Positions 34,310-47,002 of a stretch of DNA of 64,000 nt are shown here, in pieces. The stretch's first letter is position 1. Every line of letters starts with the position of its first letter. The stretch comes from Mytilisepta virgata. Lineage: Eukaryota; Mollusca; Bivalvia; Mytilida; Mytilidae. The notes beneath the pieces are model-generated. The model had not been told where the DNA came from, made no database searches, and saw nothing but the letters and a program-made list of their open reading frames with translations. The stretch is taken from the NCBI GenBank assembly GCA_028015205.1, contig CM051514.1:6448001-6512000 (forward strand). The letters are read 5' to 3'. The position numbers and the translations under genes were made by a program.

Positions 34310-35978
34310 GAGCTGTATCGCTCACTTGGATTTAACTTGTCCACCTTCAGCAGGACTGGTAGTTTAAGTGTAGCATTTATCTTGGCTAGCTTTCCCATAG
34401 GTTCAATGTTAAACAAAGTTAGGATGTGGTGGCCATCTTTGTTGACATTCAAGGTTATCAAACACAATTCTGAAAGATATCATTGCTGGTATTAGTTTGG
34501 TGTCCAAATGGCCAAGTTTAAGGTATGGTGACTGCAAATTAAATTTTCCCATAGGGTCCTATGTTAAACTAAGTTCAGCTTTGGTGGCCATCTTGATTGA
34601 CGGGCCAGGTCAGCGGACACAATTATGAACGGGGAACATCTAATGACCATTGTTGCCAAGTGTGGTTTCAATTGGCCAATTGGTCTCAGATCAGAATATT
34701 TTTGAATAAATTTTCCCAAAGGGTCCTATGTTAAACTAAGTTCAGCTGTGACGGCCATCCTTGTTGACATTCCGGGTCATAGGACATAATTCTGAAAGAG
34801 GACCACCTAAGGACCATTTCTGCCAAGATTCTGACAGAGGACTATTTCTGCCAAGTTTGGTCACAACTGGCTCTGTAGTTTCAGACATCTTGAATTTCAT
34901 ATTGGCATAAAAATTATAATGTTGGTAGAGGACCATGTAAAAATCATTCCTGTAATGTAACAATTCAATTGCTTTTGTAGTTGCAGAGAAAACGACTTTT
35001 TAAATTTCAACCAACCAGAGTGCATAGTTGATCCTGGCAGCCATGCTGAATTTCGGATCGGCACCAAAAACATCAATTTTATTAGGGGCCATTATCTGAT
35101 CATCCAGGCATAATATTACTCCCATCAGTCAAACGGTTCTGACAAGAAGATGTTTGTTTGTATTTCCTATAGGATCCTATGTTAAATATATCCCTAGGCG
35201 GCGGTTACCTTAGATATGAAGATTTTTTAAATTTTAGCCAATCAGAGTGCATAAATGGCACAGGCAGCCATGTTTTTGAATTTCGGATCGGCACCAAAAA
35301 CATCCTATTTGTTAGGGACCATTATCTGATCGTTTAGGCATAATATTACTTCCATCTGTCAAACGGTTTCTGAAAAGAAGATGTTTGTATGTAGTTCCCA
35401 TAGGGTCCTATGTTAAATGTATCCAGTGATGGCGGCCATCTTGGATTTCAGATCACCACAAAAAAAAAAAAAATTTATAGAGGACCATGTAAGGATCATT
35501 CCTGCAATATAACAATTCAATTGCTTTTGTAGTTTCAGAGAAGTAGATTTTTAAATTTCGATCAATCAGAGTGCATAAATGACCCGGGCAACCATGTTTT
35601 TGAATTTCGAATTGGCATCAAAAACATTCTTCAAGCATAATACTACTTCTATCTGTCAAACGGTTTCTGACAAGAAGATGTTTGTATGTATTTCCTATAT
35701 GATCCTATGTTAAATGCAATATAACAATTCAATTCCTTTTGTAGTTTCAGAGAAGAAGATTTTTTAAATTTCGGTCAGTCAGAGTGCATAAATGGCCCTG
35801 GCAGCCATGTTGAATTTTTTATCAGAACCAAAAACATAAAGTTTGGTTTCAATTGGCCATGGTGTTTTGGAGAAGAAGATTGAAATGTGAAAAGTTAACG
35901 GACGGACGGACGGACGACGGACGACAGACGACGGACGACGGACGCAAAGTGATTGCAATAGGCCAGGTGAGCTAAAAT
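34298..35978. repeat. Bivalve dispersed repeat built of diverged internal units
   Basis: It begins AGGCTCTCAAGAGCTGTATC and ends GACGGACG-rich sequence, then CAATAGGCCAGGTGAGCTAA. Inside, blocks such as GGTCCTATGTTAAACTAAGT, TGGTGGCCATCTTG and TGCCAAGTTTGGT recur every 140-260 bp with variation. Similar sequence lies at 43085-43850 and 49556-50725. No coding region; mechanism of spread unknown. Confidence 0.7.
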
Positions 35979-36126
35979 CGATTGTATAATCGTCATAGCT
36001 TTAATTTTTTAAAATATATTTTTCAACAAATTCTAAGTGTTTTGAACGAAATTAATGAACATAAGTATAAAGAACATTCATTTACCATAAGCATACTGAA
36101 TAGCACTTCGATATTACAACATACCA

Positions 36127-36486
36127 TTAGTTTAGTTTAAACTTAGTTTAAACTTATTTATTTATAGTGGATTGGGAAACAAGTTATGCCAACTTATACT
36201 AATCCCTCTCCACTTGGCGGGTGCGAGAGCGGCCCCTGTAGCGGCATTTTAGCCTACTCTTTTTCGACATTTACAGAGCAGTCTTTAGCGTGCTAAGGGT
36301 GTTGCTCTCCCTTAACACCGGACAGCCATTTTTCGTCCCCATCCGACGGACTAGTATCGTTTATCGAGACCATCCTCGCAAATGGTGTCGATAAGGCGTC
36401 GCAAATTTGACCCCTGAAATTTTCAACCCGAACGGGACCTCTGGCTTCGTAGTCCGATGCGCTAACAACTACACCACGGCGCCCCT
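36127..36486 (-). mobile_element. tRNA-headed SINE with 9-bp target duplication
   Basis: Read on the minus strand it starts GGGGCGCCGTGGTGTAGTTG with a box A-like TGGTGTAGTTGTTAGCG and a box B-like GGTCCCGTTCGGGTT. The middle shares the GTAGCGGCATTTTAGCCTAC and CAGTCTTTAGCGTGC blocks with the non-tRNA-headed family at 19660. AACATACCA flanks it at 36118-36126 and 36487-36495. Confidence 0.85.
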
Positions 36487-36495
36487 AACATACCA

Positions 36496-37520
36496 GTTTA
36501 CAACATGATTTAGTGGTACATCGTACATTACAAAATTTAAAGCAAAAATGGCTTTTAACATCAATTGTCTGGAAGCATGATCGATCATAAAAAGTAAAAC
36601 TACCCCTTGTATATTTTTTTAAAGATTAAATTGAAATTAGATTTATATACTATTTTATTGTTTTATTGTGAGAGAGTACAAACAAAATCTAAATGTCTTG
36701 ACTATTGTATGTTACGTTCACACAGTTTATTCAGCTTCATTATGAAAGAACGCTCACGTGATGTGATAGAATGTAATCAATTAACACGTAAGTCCGCCTT
36801 TGTCCATCTGGTAAGTGAAAAAAAATCCCAATATGACAATTTTATGATCCTTGGATGATTATTTTATGAATTTTATACGCAAGATCACAGTTCAATGGGT
36901 TCCTGCTTATTTACAAAAGTGGCGAATCTGTGTTTGTAATGTGAACCATGACCCATTGTTGTCATATGTATGCAAATAAGTAAATACCTTCCTATCCTGT
37001 CCATATAAAAAGGCAGGCAGTTAGATAAATAAACAAATTGCGCATTTCTTAATTGAATGTTTAAATCAGGTAGGAACTACATGTGCAGAAACAATGTTTA
37101 TTATTTTTTTCTTAGATTTTGTTTTTTTGTAGAAAATTTATACGAATGTTTACTAATTAAAGAAATTAAATTTTTAATTTTAAATATATTCATAACTTAA
37201 ATCATGGATTTTCACTTTAAAAGTTCTAAATGTTTTAAACGAAAAGCTAACTTGACATCATTGTCGAACCGCTTTTGAGACCTGAAAGTGTAACTATTAT
37301 TGTATATAAAAACGCTAAGATATGCATAACATTAATTGAAAATTTAAATTTTAAACTTATGTTTTTAAAAATTAAATTTATTAAAAGTATATAATAGTAA
37401 ATACTAAAGAAAGACGTGCTTTAAAAATTTATATGTATCTACCTATTAATATACCATCTGCTTGTTCAAGTTATAGATTTGGTAAATGTAATACTTATTA
37501 TTTTTATTATCTATTTTTAA
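36496..37520. other. No gene seen; upstream region of the signal-peptide exon
   Basis: AT-rich sequence. Any promoter or 5' UTR exon for the exon at 37549 should lie in or before this stretch, but I cannot identify one. Confidence 0.4.
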
Positions 37521-37548
37521 TCCACAGGATAAATCTTGGATATAAACA

Positions 37549-37618
37549 ATGAAATTCTTTCTTATTTTTCTTGTGATCCTGGCATTGGTTGTGGTAATTG
37601 CAGAGGCACAAAACCTTG
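37549..37618 (+). CDS. Signal-peptide exon of a small secreted protein (partial gene)
   Basis: ATG begins a 23-codon stretch that is a textbook signal peptide: MKFF, a long I/L/V core, then AEAQNL with a likely cleavage after AEA. It is followed by a consensus donor, TTG|GTAAGT, at 37619, leaving the exon in phase 1. A plausible acceptor (TCCACAG ending 37527) lies 21 bases before the ATG, so the start codon may sit in a second exon. Two downstream phase-compatible acceptors exist. The first, at 39018, gives about 33 more residues, beginning TLWFLSRYMNRP and ending at TAG (39117-39119). The second, near 42190, follows a long T run and begins AMEPVMCCVLSV. Neither encodes a family that I recognise. 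The layout fits secreted antimicrobial, shell-matrix or peptide genes, but the product is unknown. Confidence 0.5.
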
Positions 37619-39018
37619 GTAAGTATTTTGCTTTTTTTCTCTCTCTCTGGATGTCGGGTTTTTTATTTTTTACTTTGAGACAGTACTTTTTCCTTCCTGA
37701 AACCAAGCGAGTAAAACAATTGTTAGCTGATTGATTAATAGTTATTTATTATTTGTCTTCTGTATTTTAAAGCTAACGGTTTTTTTTAGAGAAGATTATG
37801 CCTAGAATATTGAAGTTTATACCAAATTATGCTAATTTATATAAAAATAACTGAAAATTAAAAATATAAACATTGATACTTGATGATCAGATTTTGAAAT
37901 TATTTTATTCTATTGTAATTGAAACTGCGTATATATACACAAAACAGTTAAAATGTGAAATTGCGTAATAGCAACATCCCGATTTTCAGAAAAAATATTA
38001 AGGTTACAAATAATTTAACATATTAAAACCATAAGACATCATTAGATATAAAAAAAAGTCTATAAAATTGATATGTTTTCGTTATCATACAGGAGTAACG
38101 ATTAATTAATTAATAAATAAACAATTATAACCGTAAGGGTTGATGGCATACATGTCAATAAATCATAAAGTAAACAAACAAGCAATAAATAATGAATGGA
38201 TTCCATATTTAGCAATGTTAAAATATTGTGAAAGTTTATAAATGGAATATGGAAATATGTTGATCTATGTTGAGATAATCTCTTCTTGAAGAATACCCAA
38301 GTCGTACAACTCTAATCTCATACATTTATTAAATTCAAATTCAATGTAAATCGTGGCTAAGAATGAGTCGAGTACCAAATGTTCTTCCAAATTTTACCAC
38401 TGTTTACATCATATTTGAATATCGTTTATCAAACATGTAAAATGTAATGAAACACTAACAAATTCAGTGCCGCGAGAAATTGTATACATCTACAAAGATA
38501 AGAAATGACATGTTAATTATGTAGTTATGTAAATCATCATGTTTGTCCTTGAATGACCAGTCATTGTTGTAATAAAAAAAGTAAATCCATCATCAATCAC
38601 GGGATGTAAACCTGCATAAATTTGCTAAGTAAAAATACATTTATTTACCATTTTTTCATCCAGACTTTCACTAGTTTCTAATTTATTTGTTGAAAACCCC
38701 AAACAGAAACAAACAAAGAGAGACATAGAAAAATCAGTTATATTAGATGGGTATTTGTCAAGGGGAAGCATACCCTGTTTTACTCAAGAAGTCTACCAAC
38801 AAAATAGTTGTTAGAATTTTGTTTAAAATTAAAAACAATCTTTTTCGTGGGACTAGATGTGCAGTTTTCTCTCTCAATATGTGTATATAGTGCACAAGGC
38901 AAACACACGGAAGAGTCGAAAGAGACACGTTGCACCCATCGCGGCCGGAGTTTTGACTATTTTTTTTTAATGTCAAAAGACAAATGACTTACTATATATA
39001 TTATGTCTTAACTTACAG
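37619..39018. other. Candidate intron; no other feature seen
   Basis: AT-rich sequence between the signal-peptide exon and the first compatible acceptor. No exon or repeat that I can support. Confidence 0.35.
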
Positions 39019-39119
39019 GAACACTCTGGTTTTTGTCCCGCTACATGAATCGTCCAATGAAGAAAATGAATTGGATGGACTTGTACCTAATGGATGCAGC
39101 GGACATTATTTCCATCTAG
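39019..39119 (+). CDS. Candidate second exon, small secreted peptide (tentative)
   Basis: The acceptor CTTAACTTACAG ends at 39018. Joined in phase to the exon at 37549-37618, it gives Gly followed by 32 residues rich in Met, Trp and basic residues, then TAG. A different frame across the same DNA stays open longer (to 39223, with one Cys) but is not in phase with the signal-peptide exon. A 33-codon opening can occur by chance, so this is a weak call. Confidence 0.22.
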
Positions 39120-39486
39120 GGAAGGAATACAATTTATACGACTCAAATGAAAGCGACAAGGTTATCCTCTTGTTCCCTTTCTCTAATGGAATCCGAACAT
39201 TTTCATCCATAAGACTTTCATGATATTTATATTTCGTTGTAATAATCATCTGATGTTGGATTTGTATCTTTTATAAAAATATAATTATTAAAAAAAATTG
39301 TTTTGTATTTTATATTTCACTTTCACTTACAAATTACCCAATAGTGAAAGAAACCCGTTTTTAGTAGATCATATATGATTTAACCTTGATGAAGAGTAAA
39401 AAAATATTTTGTCATCACATCTTATTTTTTTCTCAAAAAGCACATACAAGTATGTATTAAATTCATGCAATTCGAAACTTCAGGTT

Positions 39487-40080
39487 CTAGTACTGCTTTC
39501 CATTATGCGGTACGTACCGGTACATACCTACTTTCACTAATTCTTCTTCCGGTTCGTCTGGTACGTCATTTCTAAAGAACCACTGTGGTACGGACCAATA
39601 ATGGAACACGAATCTTTGGTTTAATTGGAACGTATCGCACAATGGAAAGCAACCAGGGTCAAAGGTTGTAGTACAAATACATATAGACATCCAAACTCCA
39701 CTCAGCGTTTATCATTCGGTAAACCTCTTTTGTTGTGTTCCATCCATTCGCCTGACTTTGTCTTTTTCTTGGACTTCGAATCGGTGGACTATTCCCACTG
39801 TTTTGTCTCTTCTTTTGCCGCAATTATAATCACTGCCTCTAGCACTTCGGATTGCTTCTTGTTTTTTCAGTTTGAATCCTTGGGAGATTTAACGGGAATT
39901 TTCGAGTTCATGTCTTTGTTTTATGACGTCAAATATTCATTCATAACATCCGCCAACAATCTGCTCAAGACTGGTACCCGTCCGTTATTTTACAAGATTG
40001 ACAATATTTGTATATTCCGAAGGCATACTGAATATTTTACGGAGGGAAGCGACCTAAGTTCTTCTTTGCTTATTCTTTGA
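39487..40080 (-). pseudogene. Possible decayed coding sequence, family unknown
   Basis: The minus strand shows coding-like stretches in shifted frames: KLKKQEAIRSARGSDYNCGK with KDKVRRMDG, then SVPQWFFRNDVPDEPEEELV. These are separated by stops and frame changes. A donor-like AGTAG|GTATGT closes the last piece near 39530. The plus-strand 151-codon frame is hydrophobic and looks like the antisense of a charged coding region. I cannot name a family; a dead transposon or host pseudogene are both possible. Confidence 0.22.
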
Positions 40081-40452
40081 ATTATTTCTATAAAACTAAA
40101 AATTTTATTTGAAAACTATAAAAAATTATCTGCATCGTTTTATGATAATACCGATTCTTTTGAACACAGAATTTCGATAATCTAAATATTTAATATTAAA
40201 AAAATTTCCAGAATCTTAATTTACATCTACGTAATGGAAGAGGGCTGGAGGCAGTGGGACAATGCAGCGTAGTTGCACTGGAGCGGAAGTGAACCACTGT
40301 TTTATCATATCAGATGCGTTTTTTACTTTATTGTAAAACGCTTTAGCATTGAGTTTAATGTTGCCTAAAACTGCCTTATCCTAGGTAAGCCATACCAGGA
40401 TTTCATAAATCTCTTTGGTTTAATTTCGAATTGAATGACGAAAATATTTTAG

Positions 40453-40608
40453 ATAATTTCGGGTTTTCAAATATGTAGTCATAGCTTAATTGTGAAGGTC
40501 CGTGAAAATCCATTCACTGGTTTAGGAGGTGCAGATAGTAACTCGCAGGATGACTCAAGACCCACAAGTGATCCCAATGTGTCGACACAACTAACGCAGG
40601 CGACATAA
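40453..40608 (+). CDS. Possible terminal exon or coding fragment, unassigned
   Basis: Directly after ATATTTTAG, a usable acceptor, a 51-codon frame runs to TAA at 40606-40608. It includes VRENPFTGLGGADSNSQDDS and RPTSDPNVSTQLTQAT. Composition (Ser, Thr, Asp, Pro rich) looks coding rather than random, but no partner exon or domain was identified. Confidence 0.22.
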   Translation: MISGFQICSHSLIVKVRENPFTGLGGADSNSQDDSRPTSDPNVSTQLTQAT

Positions 40609-40904
40609 AAATATGTTCACTTAAGTAATATTTCCTTATATTTATCTTCACGGAACTTGAGGTATTGTTCATGATCATATATCTATTAATTATTATTCGC
40701 TGAGAGACCTACCATCTACCGTTTCCCATTTTGACCGTCAAAAGTTTAAAATCGTAACTATGAATTTTTGCCACGAATGTTGGAATAAAACTGATTTTGT
40801 TCGTAGAGCGAATGCAACAAGTCCGAATCTAAGGTAACCTATCTTTTGATACTGTAAATTTACCGCTACAAAAATCATGGTAAAATTTTAAAAGATTTAT
40901 GAGT

Positions 40905-41105
40905 ATCCAACTCGTACATATAGCTTTGTCCTTAGATGGTTTTGGTATTATCCTTTTGGTCATTTTGACATTTTTGAATTTGCTCTTCAACCGTTTGGAT
41001 TATTGTTTTGGTTTTCAACATTTTAGGCCTTGAGCACACCTGATGAGTCGTAAATCGACGAAATGTCCCGTTCTTCTGCACATGGAATTACCATCAATTA
41101 TTTAT
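40905..41105 (+). repeat. Dispersed repeat with TTAGGCCTTGAGCAC core, copy 1
   Basis: TAGCTTTGTCCTTAGATGG, TTGCTCTTCAACCGTTTGGA, TTTTAGGCCTTGAGCACA and ATCGACGAAATG recur in order at 57860-58010. I associate this with a common bivalve repeat. No ends or coding potential visible. Confidence 0.7.
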
Positions 41106-43084
41106 GATAGGAAATCGTTTTGAGAATTATTTTAATTTTATATGAAAGTTTCATAATATATCCTATTAAATTAACTTTTACCCCCATCAAAACAAAAGTG
41201 GGCACACTAAATTTTTAAAATTGATCCTGTAGTTTCAGAGGAGAAGATTGTCGAAAGTTTACAAAGAAATTGTCTTCAAAGGGCAAAAACTCCTATAAGG
41301 GGTCAATTAACAATTTTGGTCATGTTGGACACCAAGTGATGGCAACTAAAAAGGTATAGGAACTGATGACAGGCTAAACTGATAATTTATCAAATTGGTT
41401 CCAGGAGTGATATATCAACCAATTATATAATTATATTTATTATGCTTTTTCTGAAAATTCTTTTAACCATAACCAATGAGTACTTCTGTATACAATGAAT
41501 GAGTAGAAAGCTATGATTTTAACAACAAAGTGAAAACTAATTCTGAACAAACAAAATAAACAAACAAAAAAATTCTTGAAATAATACTACCAATTCCTAC
41601 CAGTGAGAAATATTACATTGGTGCATTACCGCTGACCATGTTTTACACAAAACACAATGAATAATCCTTTCTTTAAGACCTACTGGCCAATCAAAGGAAA
41701 TTTAGCATTACTTCCCCTTTGTGACTAAGGCAAAGGAGACAACTAATGTCTCTCATATTTTAGAACTACCTGGATTTCAATAGATATAAAATTTATGAAG
41801 CTTTTTTATGACAACTTATGAATGTGAGCACAAACAAAATAATTGAATTATTTAAAGTAATATGATAAATTAACAAAGATGCCAAATCATGAATACAAAA
41901 CAATGAAAAACTGTTATATAATATTAGGTACTAAAAATCAAATTTTCTGCTTGTTGTATTACAGTGTATAAGTCAGCTCAATTATCGAAATCACAATTCT
42001 AAGGAGTTACTGATCCCTTTAATAACACTGATGAATGACTGAACAAAAATTCAGTCAATTATAATAATGGAACCATATTACAAATTAATTATTATAAATA
42101 CATTAATTTGTTGTATGATATTAACTATGGAGCTGTCCAATAAAAATCTCCAATTATATAAGAATTGAAAACAAAGTTTTTTTTTTCAGGAGCCATGGAA
42201 CCTGTCATGTGTTGTGTTTTGTCCGTCAATGTTGAAGATCAAAATGATAAGCCTTATAGATACATGTATTATCAATCTTCTCTGATTTTCAAGTAATGAG
42301 ACATTTATTTCTCCTTTTATATTTTCCCTTTCATGTGGAAAATATATTTATCTTCAAAAGGAAGTGAAGAAAAATAATAAAAAATAAATACTGCAGTTTT
42401 CATTTAAGTCAATTCTCATAATACCAAATTATCTTCTGAAGCCATTTCTCTAAATTATATCACAGTCTCAAAATACACACACACATGTATATATACAAAC
42501 ACTTTCATATCTATGATCTTCATATGAAAAAATTAACAGCTTTTAGTAATTTCTTACAATTGCATAGTAAAATATCATATCTCCATTAGATAAATAATCT
42601 CTAAATAAAAATCTCTATGTGTGGCAAAGAATAAAACACTTGTGTTTAATCTAACATGCTATAAAAATTTTACATCTGTTGCCTGGCAAACACTTATTTC
42701 TATATGGGATACATTTCAATAAAAATAAGGGTCGGTCAGATTAGAAGACACCGGTAATTTTTTCTTGACCTGATTTCTCATATATGTAAAATGAATGAAC
42801 ACACCTAGTTTAATGCTTGTTGGAAATACTATGGAAAGATGAAAATGTGATGATCAATGAAAACAATTCTGCGTTGTACTGTACAGGAATTCTGTGGTGT
42901 TATCACATCACTGCAAATTATATCACCAACCTCAACACATCAAGTCATTGAACCAAGCACCATTTTTTTTCACACAGTGTTGTCTGCTTTGATTGTGCAA
43001 CCATACCTAAATTACTCTACATAAAACATACTGAAATTTTGATGGAAAGGCCATTCATTTTATTGATGTACCTCAAAGTGAGAA
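41106..43084. other. No gene supported
   Basis: AT-rich sequence. A T-run plus CAG at about 42178-42189, followed by 35 open codons beginning AMEPVMCC, is a possible terminal exon for the signal-peptide gene at 37549, but is unproven. Confidence 0.35.
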
Positions 43085-43850
43085 GTCTCTTCTCCCAGTC
43101 ATTATTGTTTGTGGCAGCCATGTTTGTTTTTCAATTGGAATAAAATAAGGGATAAAGGACCTTCCATAAGACACTTTCTGTCAAGTTTGGCTCTATTTGG
43201 CCCAGCAATTTCAGAGAAATATCAACCATTCAGAAACAAGAATCACCCATGGCAGCCATGTTTGTCGCCTGACCTGGACAAAATGAGGAAAATTTGTAAA
43301 AAAAAAAATCCCACAGATGCTTCCTGTCAAGTTTCATAACTTTTGGCCAAGCAGTTAAAGAGGAGAAGATTTTTTTTTATATCAGCCAATCAGAAACAAG
43401 AACTGCCCATGTTGGCCATGTTTGTTGTCCGATCGGGATGAGGACGAAATGATCAAACTTTATAAAGGACCTTACATAGATGCTTCCTGCCAAGGGCTAA
43501 TGGTTTCAGAGGAGAAGATTAAAAATGTTAACAGACGGACGGATGACTGGGTTCAAGTGATGACAAAACCTCACATGTTCCAGAGCATGTATAAATAAGA
43601 AACTAATGAAAACATCCAAATTGCATAGATGCTTTCCTGTCAAGTTTGGCTGACAGTTTTGGCCAAGTAGTTCCAGTTTTTTTTAATCATCCAATGAGAA
43701 ACAAGAATAATTGCCCATGATGGCCATGTTTGTTACCCCATTGGGACGAAATGAGCAAACTTGTAAAGAACGTCACAAAGATGCTTCCTGTCAGACAGAC
43801 TGATGATGGGCAACAAGTGATGACAAAACCTCACATTGCCGTGCGAGCTA
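43085..43850. repeat. Bivalve dispersed repeat fragments
   Basis: Tandem-like diverged units contain GGCAGCCATGTTTG, TTTCTGTCAAGTTTGGC and GACAGACGGACGGATGA, like those at 34298-35978 and 49556-50725. A ~49-bp segment starting GTTCCAGAGCATGTATAAAT occurs at 43577 and again at 43975 (offset 398). Confidence 0.65.
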
Positions 43851-44536
43851 AAAAATTGAAGTAGCATGTTTCCAAAATAATGAAATATTGCCACAGATGC
43901 AGCACAAATTTTCCTTGTTGGAAGCAGTTAGAAATAAATTCTGGGATAATTTTGAACACCAGACAAAAAATACTGTTCCAGAGCATGTATAAATAAGAAA
44001 CTAATGAAAACATCCAAATTGCAAAAAACAGAATTGCTCTAAACAAGAACTGAACTATTGCTGGAAATTTCTGGCATTAATGTCGTACATACTCATTACT
44101 GATAGTGAATTTGTAAATTTTATAAAGTTTTTTCATATTCTTAAAGAGCTAATAATGGAAAATGGTAGCACACTCATGATGTGCAATGAAATTACAAAAC
44201 ACTATAACCAAGAAGCCATAGGGACTTTCCTTCATCATTGATTGCAGCTACCTACCGGCCATCTATTTGCCCACAGCACATTGCCAGGCTATCGAAGCTA
44301 ATACTGAATTGTTTTTCCATTGGAAAATCCAGTTAAACATCGTGGTATTTAACTCTCTCATGCAACAAAATACATAAATATATATACATTTAAAACAAAA
44401 ATATAAAACTTATTAGAACACTTGTATAAGCATCAAAAATAAAAATTTAAACAAATAATTAACAATAACATAAAATTGCACATTATTGGCAATGCTGGCA
44501 CATAAAACATTCTTCAATTGGTATCATTATATGGTA

Positions 44537-44881
44537 TTATTGACTAACAATAGAATATCAGCCTAAATATGATAAAACCAGTCAATACAATACAAAATGT
44601 CAAAGTATGCCAATATGACATACCCGTCCAATATGCCGTATTGACTAGTCAGTATGACATATTGGACTGGTTAGGCATTAAAGGATCATATTGGACTAGT
44701 CAATACAACATATTGGACTGGTTAGTCAATAAAGGTATAATTGCGCAAGGTTTTCCATATTGGCTTAGTTATTGGTACTTGGCTAGCCATTTTGGGCTTC
44801 GGCTTCGCCTCAGTCCAATATGACTTGCCTCGGACCAATAACTAAACCAATATGGAAAACCTTACGCAATAATACTATATT
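44537..44881 (-). mobile_element. AAGGTTTTCCATATTGGC foldback, long copy, interrupted
   Basis: In reverse orientation it matches the element at 61616-61959. It has the foldback core (AAGGTTTTCCATATTGGCTT and its complement near 44747-44870) plus an arm of CCAATATG/CATATTGGAC repeats. Its outer end is separated by the 126-bp MITE inserted at 44882. Confidence 0.78.
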
Positions 44882-45007
44882 CAGACCTGATTTTGACAAC
44901 AGGGAAAACAGAGCGGAAATCACACTTCGGCAGCCATTTTACTATGTATAATAAAGGAACCGTAATGGAAAAATCCGGACTTCCAAAGCGGAAGAAAATC
45001 AGGTCTG
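44882..45007 (+). mobile_element. 126-bp MITE, CAGACCTGATTTT ends, copy 1
   Basis: The inverted ends are CAGACCTGATTTT and AAAATCAGGTCTG. The 6-bp duplication TATATT flanks it at 44876-44881 and 45008-45013. It is almost identical to the copy at 57482. It lies at the edge of the foldback at 44537, so it inserted later. A 6-bp duplication is uncommon; I do not assign a superfamily. Confidence 0.9.
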
Positions 45008-45013
45008 TATATT

Positions 45014-46826
45014 ATTTACAATTGTAGTCATATAACCAAAAAATTACTGAACATAATAACCAAAATTTATTTTACTACAAATAATGCATTAATTTAAGGA
45101 CTGCTAGTTCCTGAGAATATTATATTAGATATATTTATATACGTATGTCAGGGTTCCCACACTTTTCTGAACAAAAAATTCCGGGATTTTTTCCCATTTT
45201 CAAGGGTGATAATTAAAATAATTTTACTCATTTTTCACTTATGAAAGAGAATATGCATCTTAGAATCTCTTCATAGTTATTCTAGTAACAAAAATTTTAA
45301 TGGCGTAGAAGTCATGAAAATTTTTGCTCCACAAACCTTCGTAACAAAGTATTATGCATCCCATTTAATACTACTTAGTATAAACTCATTGCAGAACTTA
45401 CGAGTCCGAAGCTATGTAGGCATGAAAAACAACGATCAAAGGGGAGTAATCTATTTTATCTAATGACTTCCAGTCAACATGTTTTATCCTGGTTTCTTCC
45501 TGTTTTTTTTTTTAAATTTCAAGGATATTTACCAGCCAGAAATGTGTGAAATTATATTCCTGGTTTTCCCCATTTTTTCCAACTGTGGGAACCTTGATGT
45601 GTTGAAATTCTGTAATTCTGTTATGAGTTGAGACTCGTCAGGAAAATTTGACCTTATCTGGATCTAAATCCATATGGATGTTTTGTTCATTAATATACCT
45701 GATGAAAATTACTCCAGGAATAAAAAAAAAAATTTTGTACCAAAGTTTTTTTAAAATCAAATACCGGTAAAGAATGAAAAAAAAAGCGAGTAAATGTAAG
45801 CTGTTTTTGCTATTATGTTTTGCAGATATACTCTGACACCAACATACAATTTACTGAAGTATTTAGTGAAATAAATTATTACAGATATCCATAGTATGCA
45901 TTAAGCTAAATGATATAATATTGTATGTAGAATGAGACAAAACAAAAAAGCATCATATGTGATCCAATTCTGAGACAAGTGACCATATATCAAAAATACC
46001 ATTAAAACCCTGTTCAAAGGACACAGTTTAATTGGATGTTGATCCTGATATTAAGAATCAGTATAAATATTTTTTATATTTTCAAATACAATCAAAATAA
46101 GAAACCTCATTATCGGACATTAGTTCAATGAATCACGAGTCAATTTAAAAAATTTTTTTCATTGTTTTATAAACCATTTTCTATTTTTTTTATACTGGAT
46201 GCTTGAGATTTTAATTAATTTTTGCTGTCAAAATGGTTTGGCCTATAATTCCCATGGGCACATTCCATCTCCGTGATTTAAAAAAAAAATATGATAGTTT
46301 CATCCCGCTGATAAATGATATTGCATTTCCATCAAATGTTTTTGTCTTAGTTAAATACCAATGTGAATTACGCAGGCCAAAAACTAAACATTGATTAAAT
46401 TGATATAAAGCAAATACAGGAGTAGGTTTTCACTGATATTCGTACTGTATGAGGTAATTTGGATAAAATACATACACCAACTGACCAAGAGAAAATCAGT
46501 GATGTCTATAGATGCAAAACCTGTAGAGATGGTACAAAGATGGACAAAAAAGATCTACACATTATGAAGATGAAAGGTGAAAATAAACATGAAAGCAGTA
46601 GAACTAGAAGGTTGAAAGGAAGATAGTGCAGTAATGAAACATTTTATTAACAGAAATGAAATAAAACTTTTTCGCGTCAATGAAATGCTGTGATTCCCAT
46701 AAGGTTAAGTCTAATAAACTTCTCACAAGATCATTTTTACTATACATGTATTTTGGGAGAATACATGAATTCATTTAAATTTAAAGATCACAGAGTAACA
46801 ATTTATACATGGTAATAGACATTATA
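45014..46826. other. No gene seen; downstream of the DPY19-like gene
   Basis: AT-rich sequence. TTTATT at 46643-46648 gives AATAAA on the minus strand, a candidate polyadenylation signal about 580 bases beyond the DPY19-like stop codon. No exon is supported. Confidence 0.4.
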
Positions 46827-46828
46827 TA

Positions 46829-47002
46829 CAGCTGACTCTCGTTATCTCGAACACACTTAAGTCGAATTTCCGGATGAGTCAAATTTCGTCTCTAGTCCTA
46901 AATGTTATACAGTGCACTTGAGCAGATCTGTTAAGTCGAATTTCGTCTATCTCGAACAAATTTTTGAGGTCAGAACGACTTTGAGGTAACGAGAGTCGAC
47001 TG
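46829..47002. mobile_element. Tc1/mariner-type (pogo/Tigger-like) MITE
   Basis: The ends CAGCTGACTCTCGTTATCTCGAA and GGTAACGAGAGTCGACTG are inverted repeats, flanked by TA at 46827-46828 and 47003-47004. Internal TTAAGTCGAATTTC is repeated. Length (174 bp) and TA target fit a non-autonomous pogo/Tigger-like element. It lies in the 3' flank or 3' UTR of the DPY19-like gene. Confidence 0.8.
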
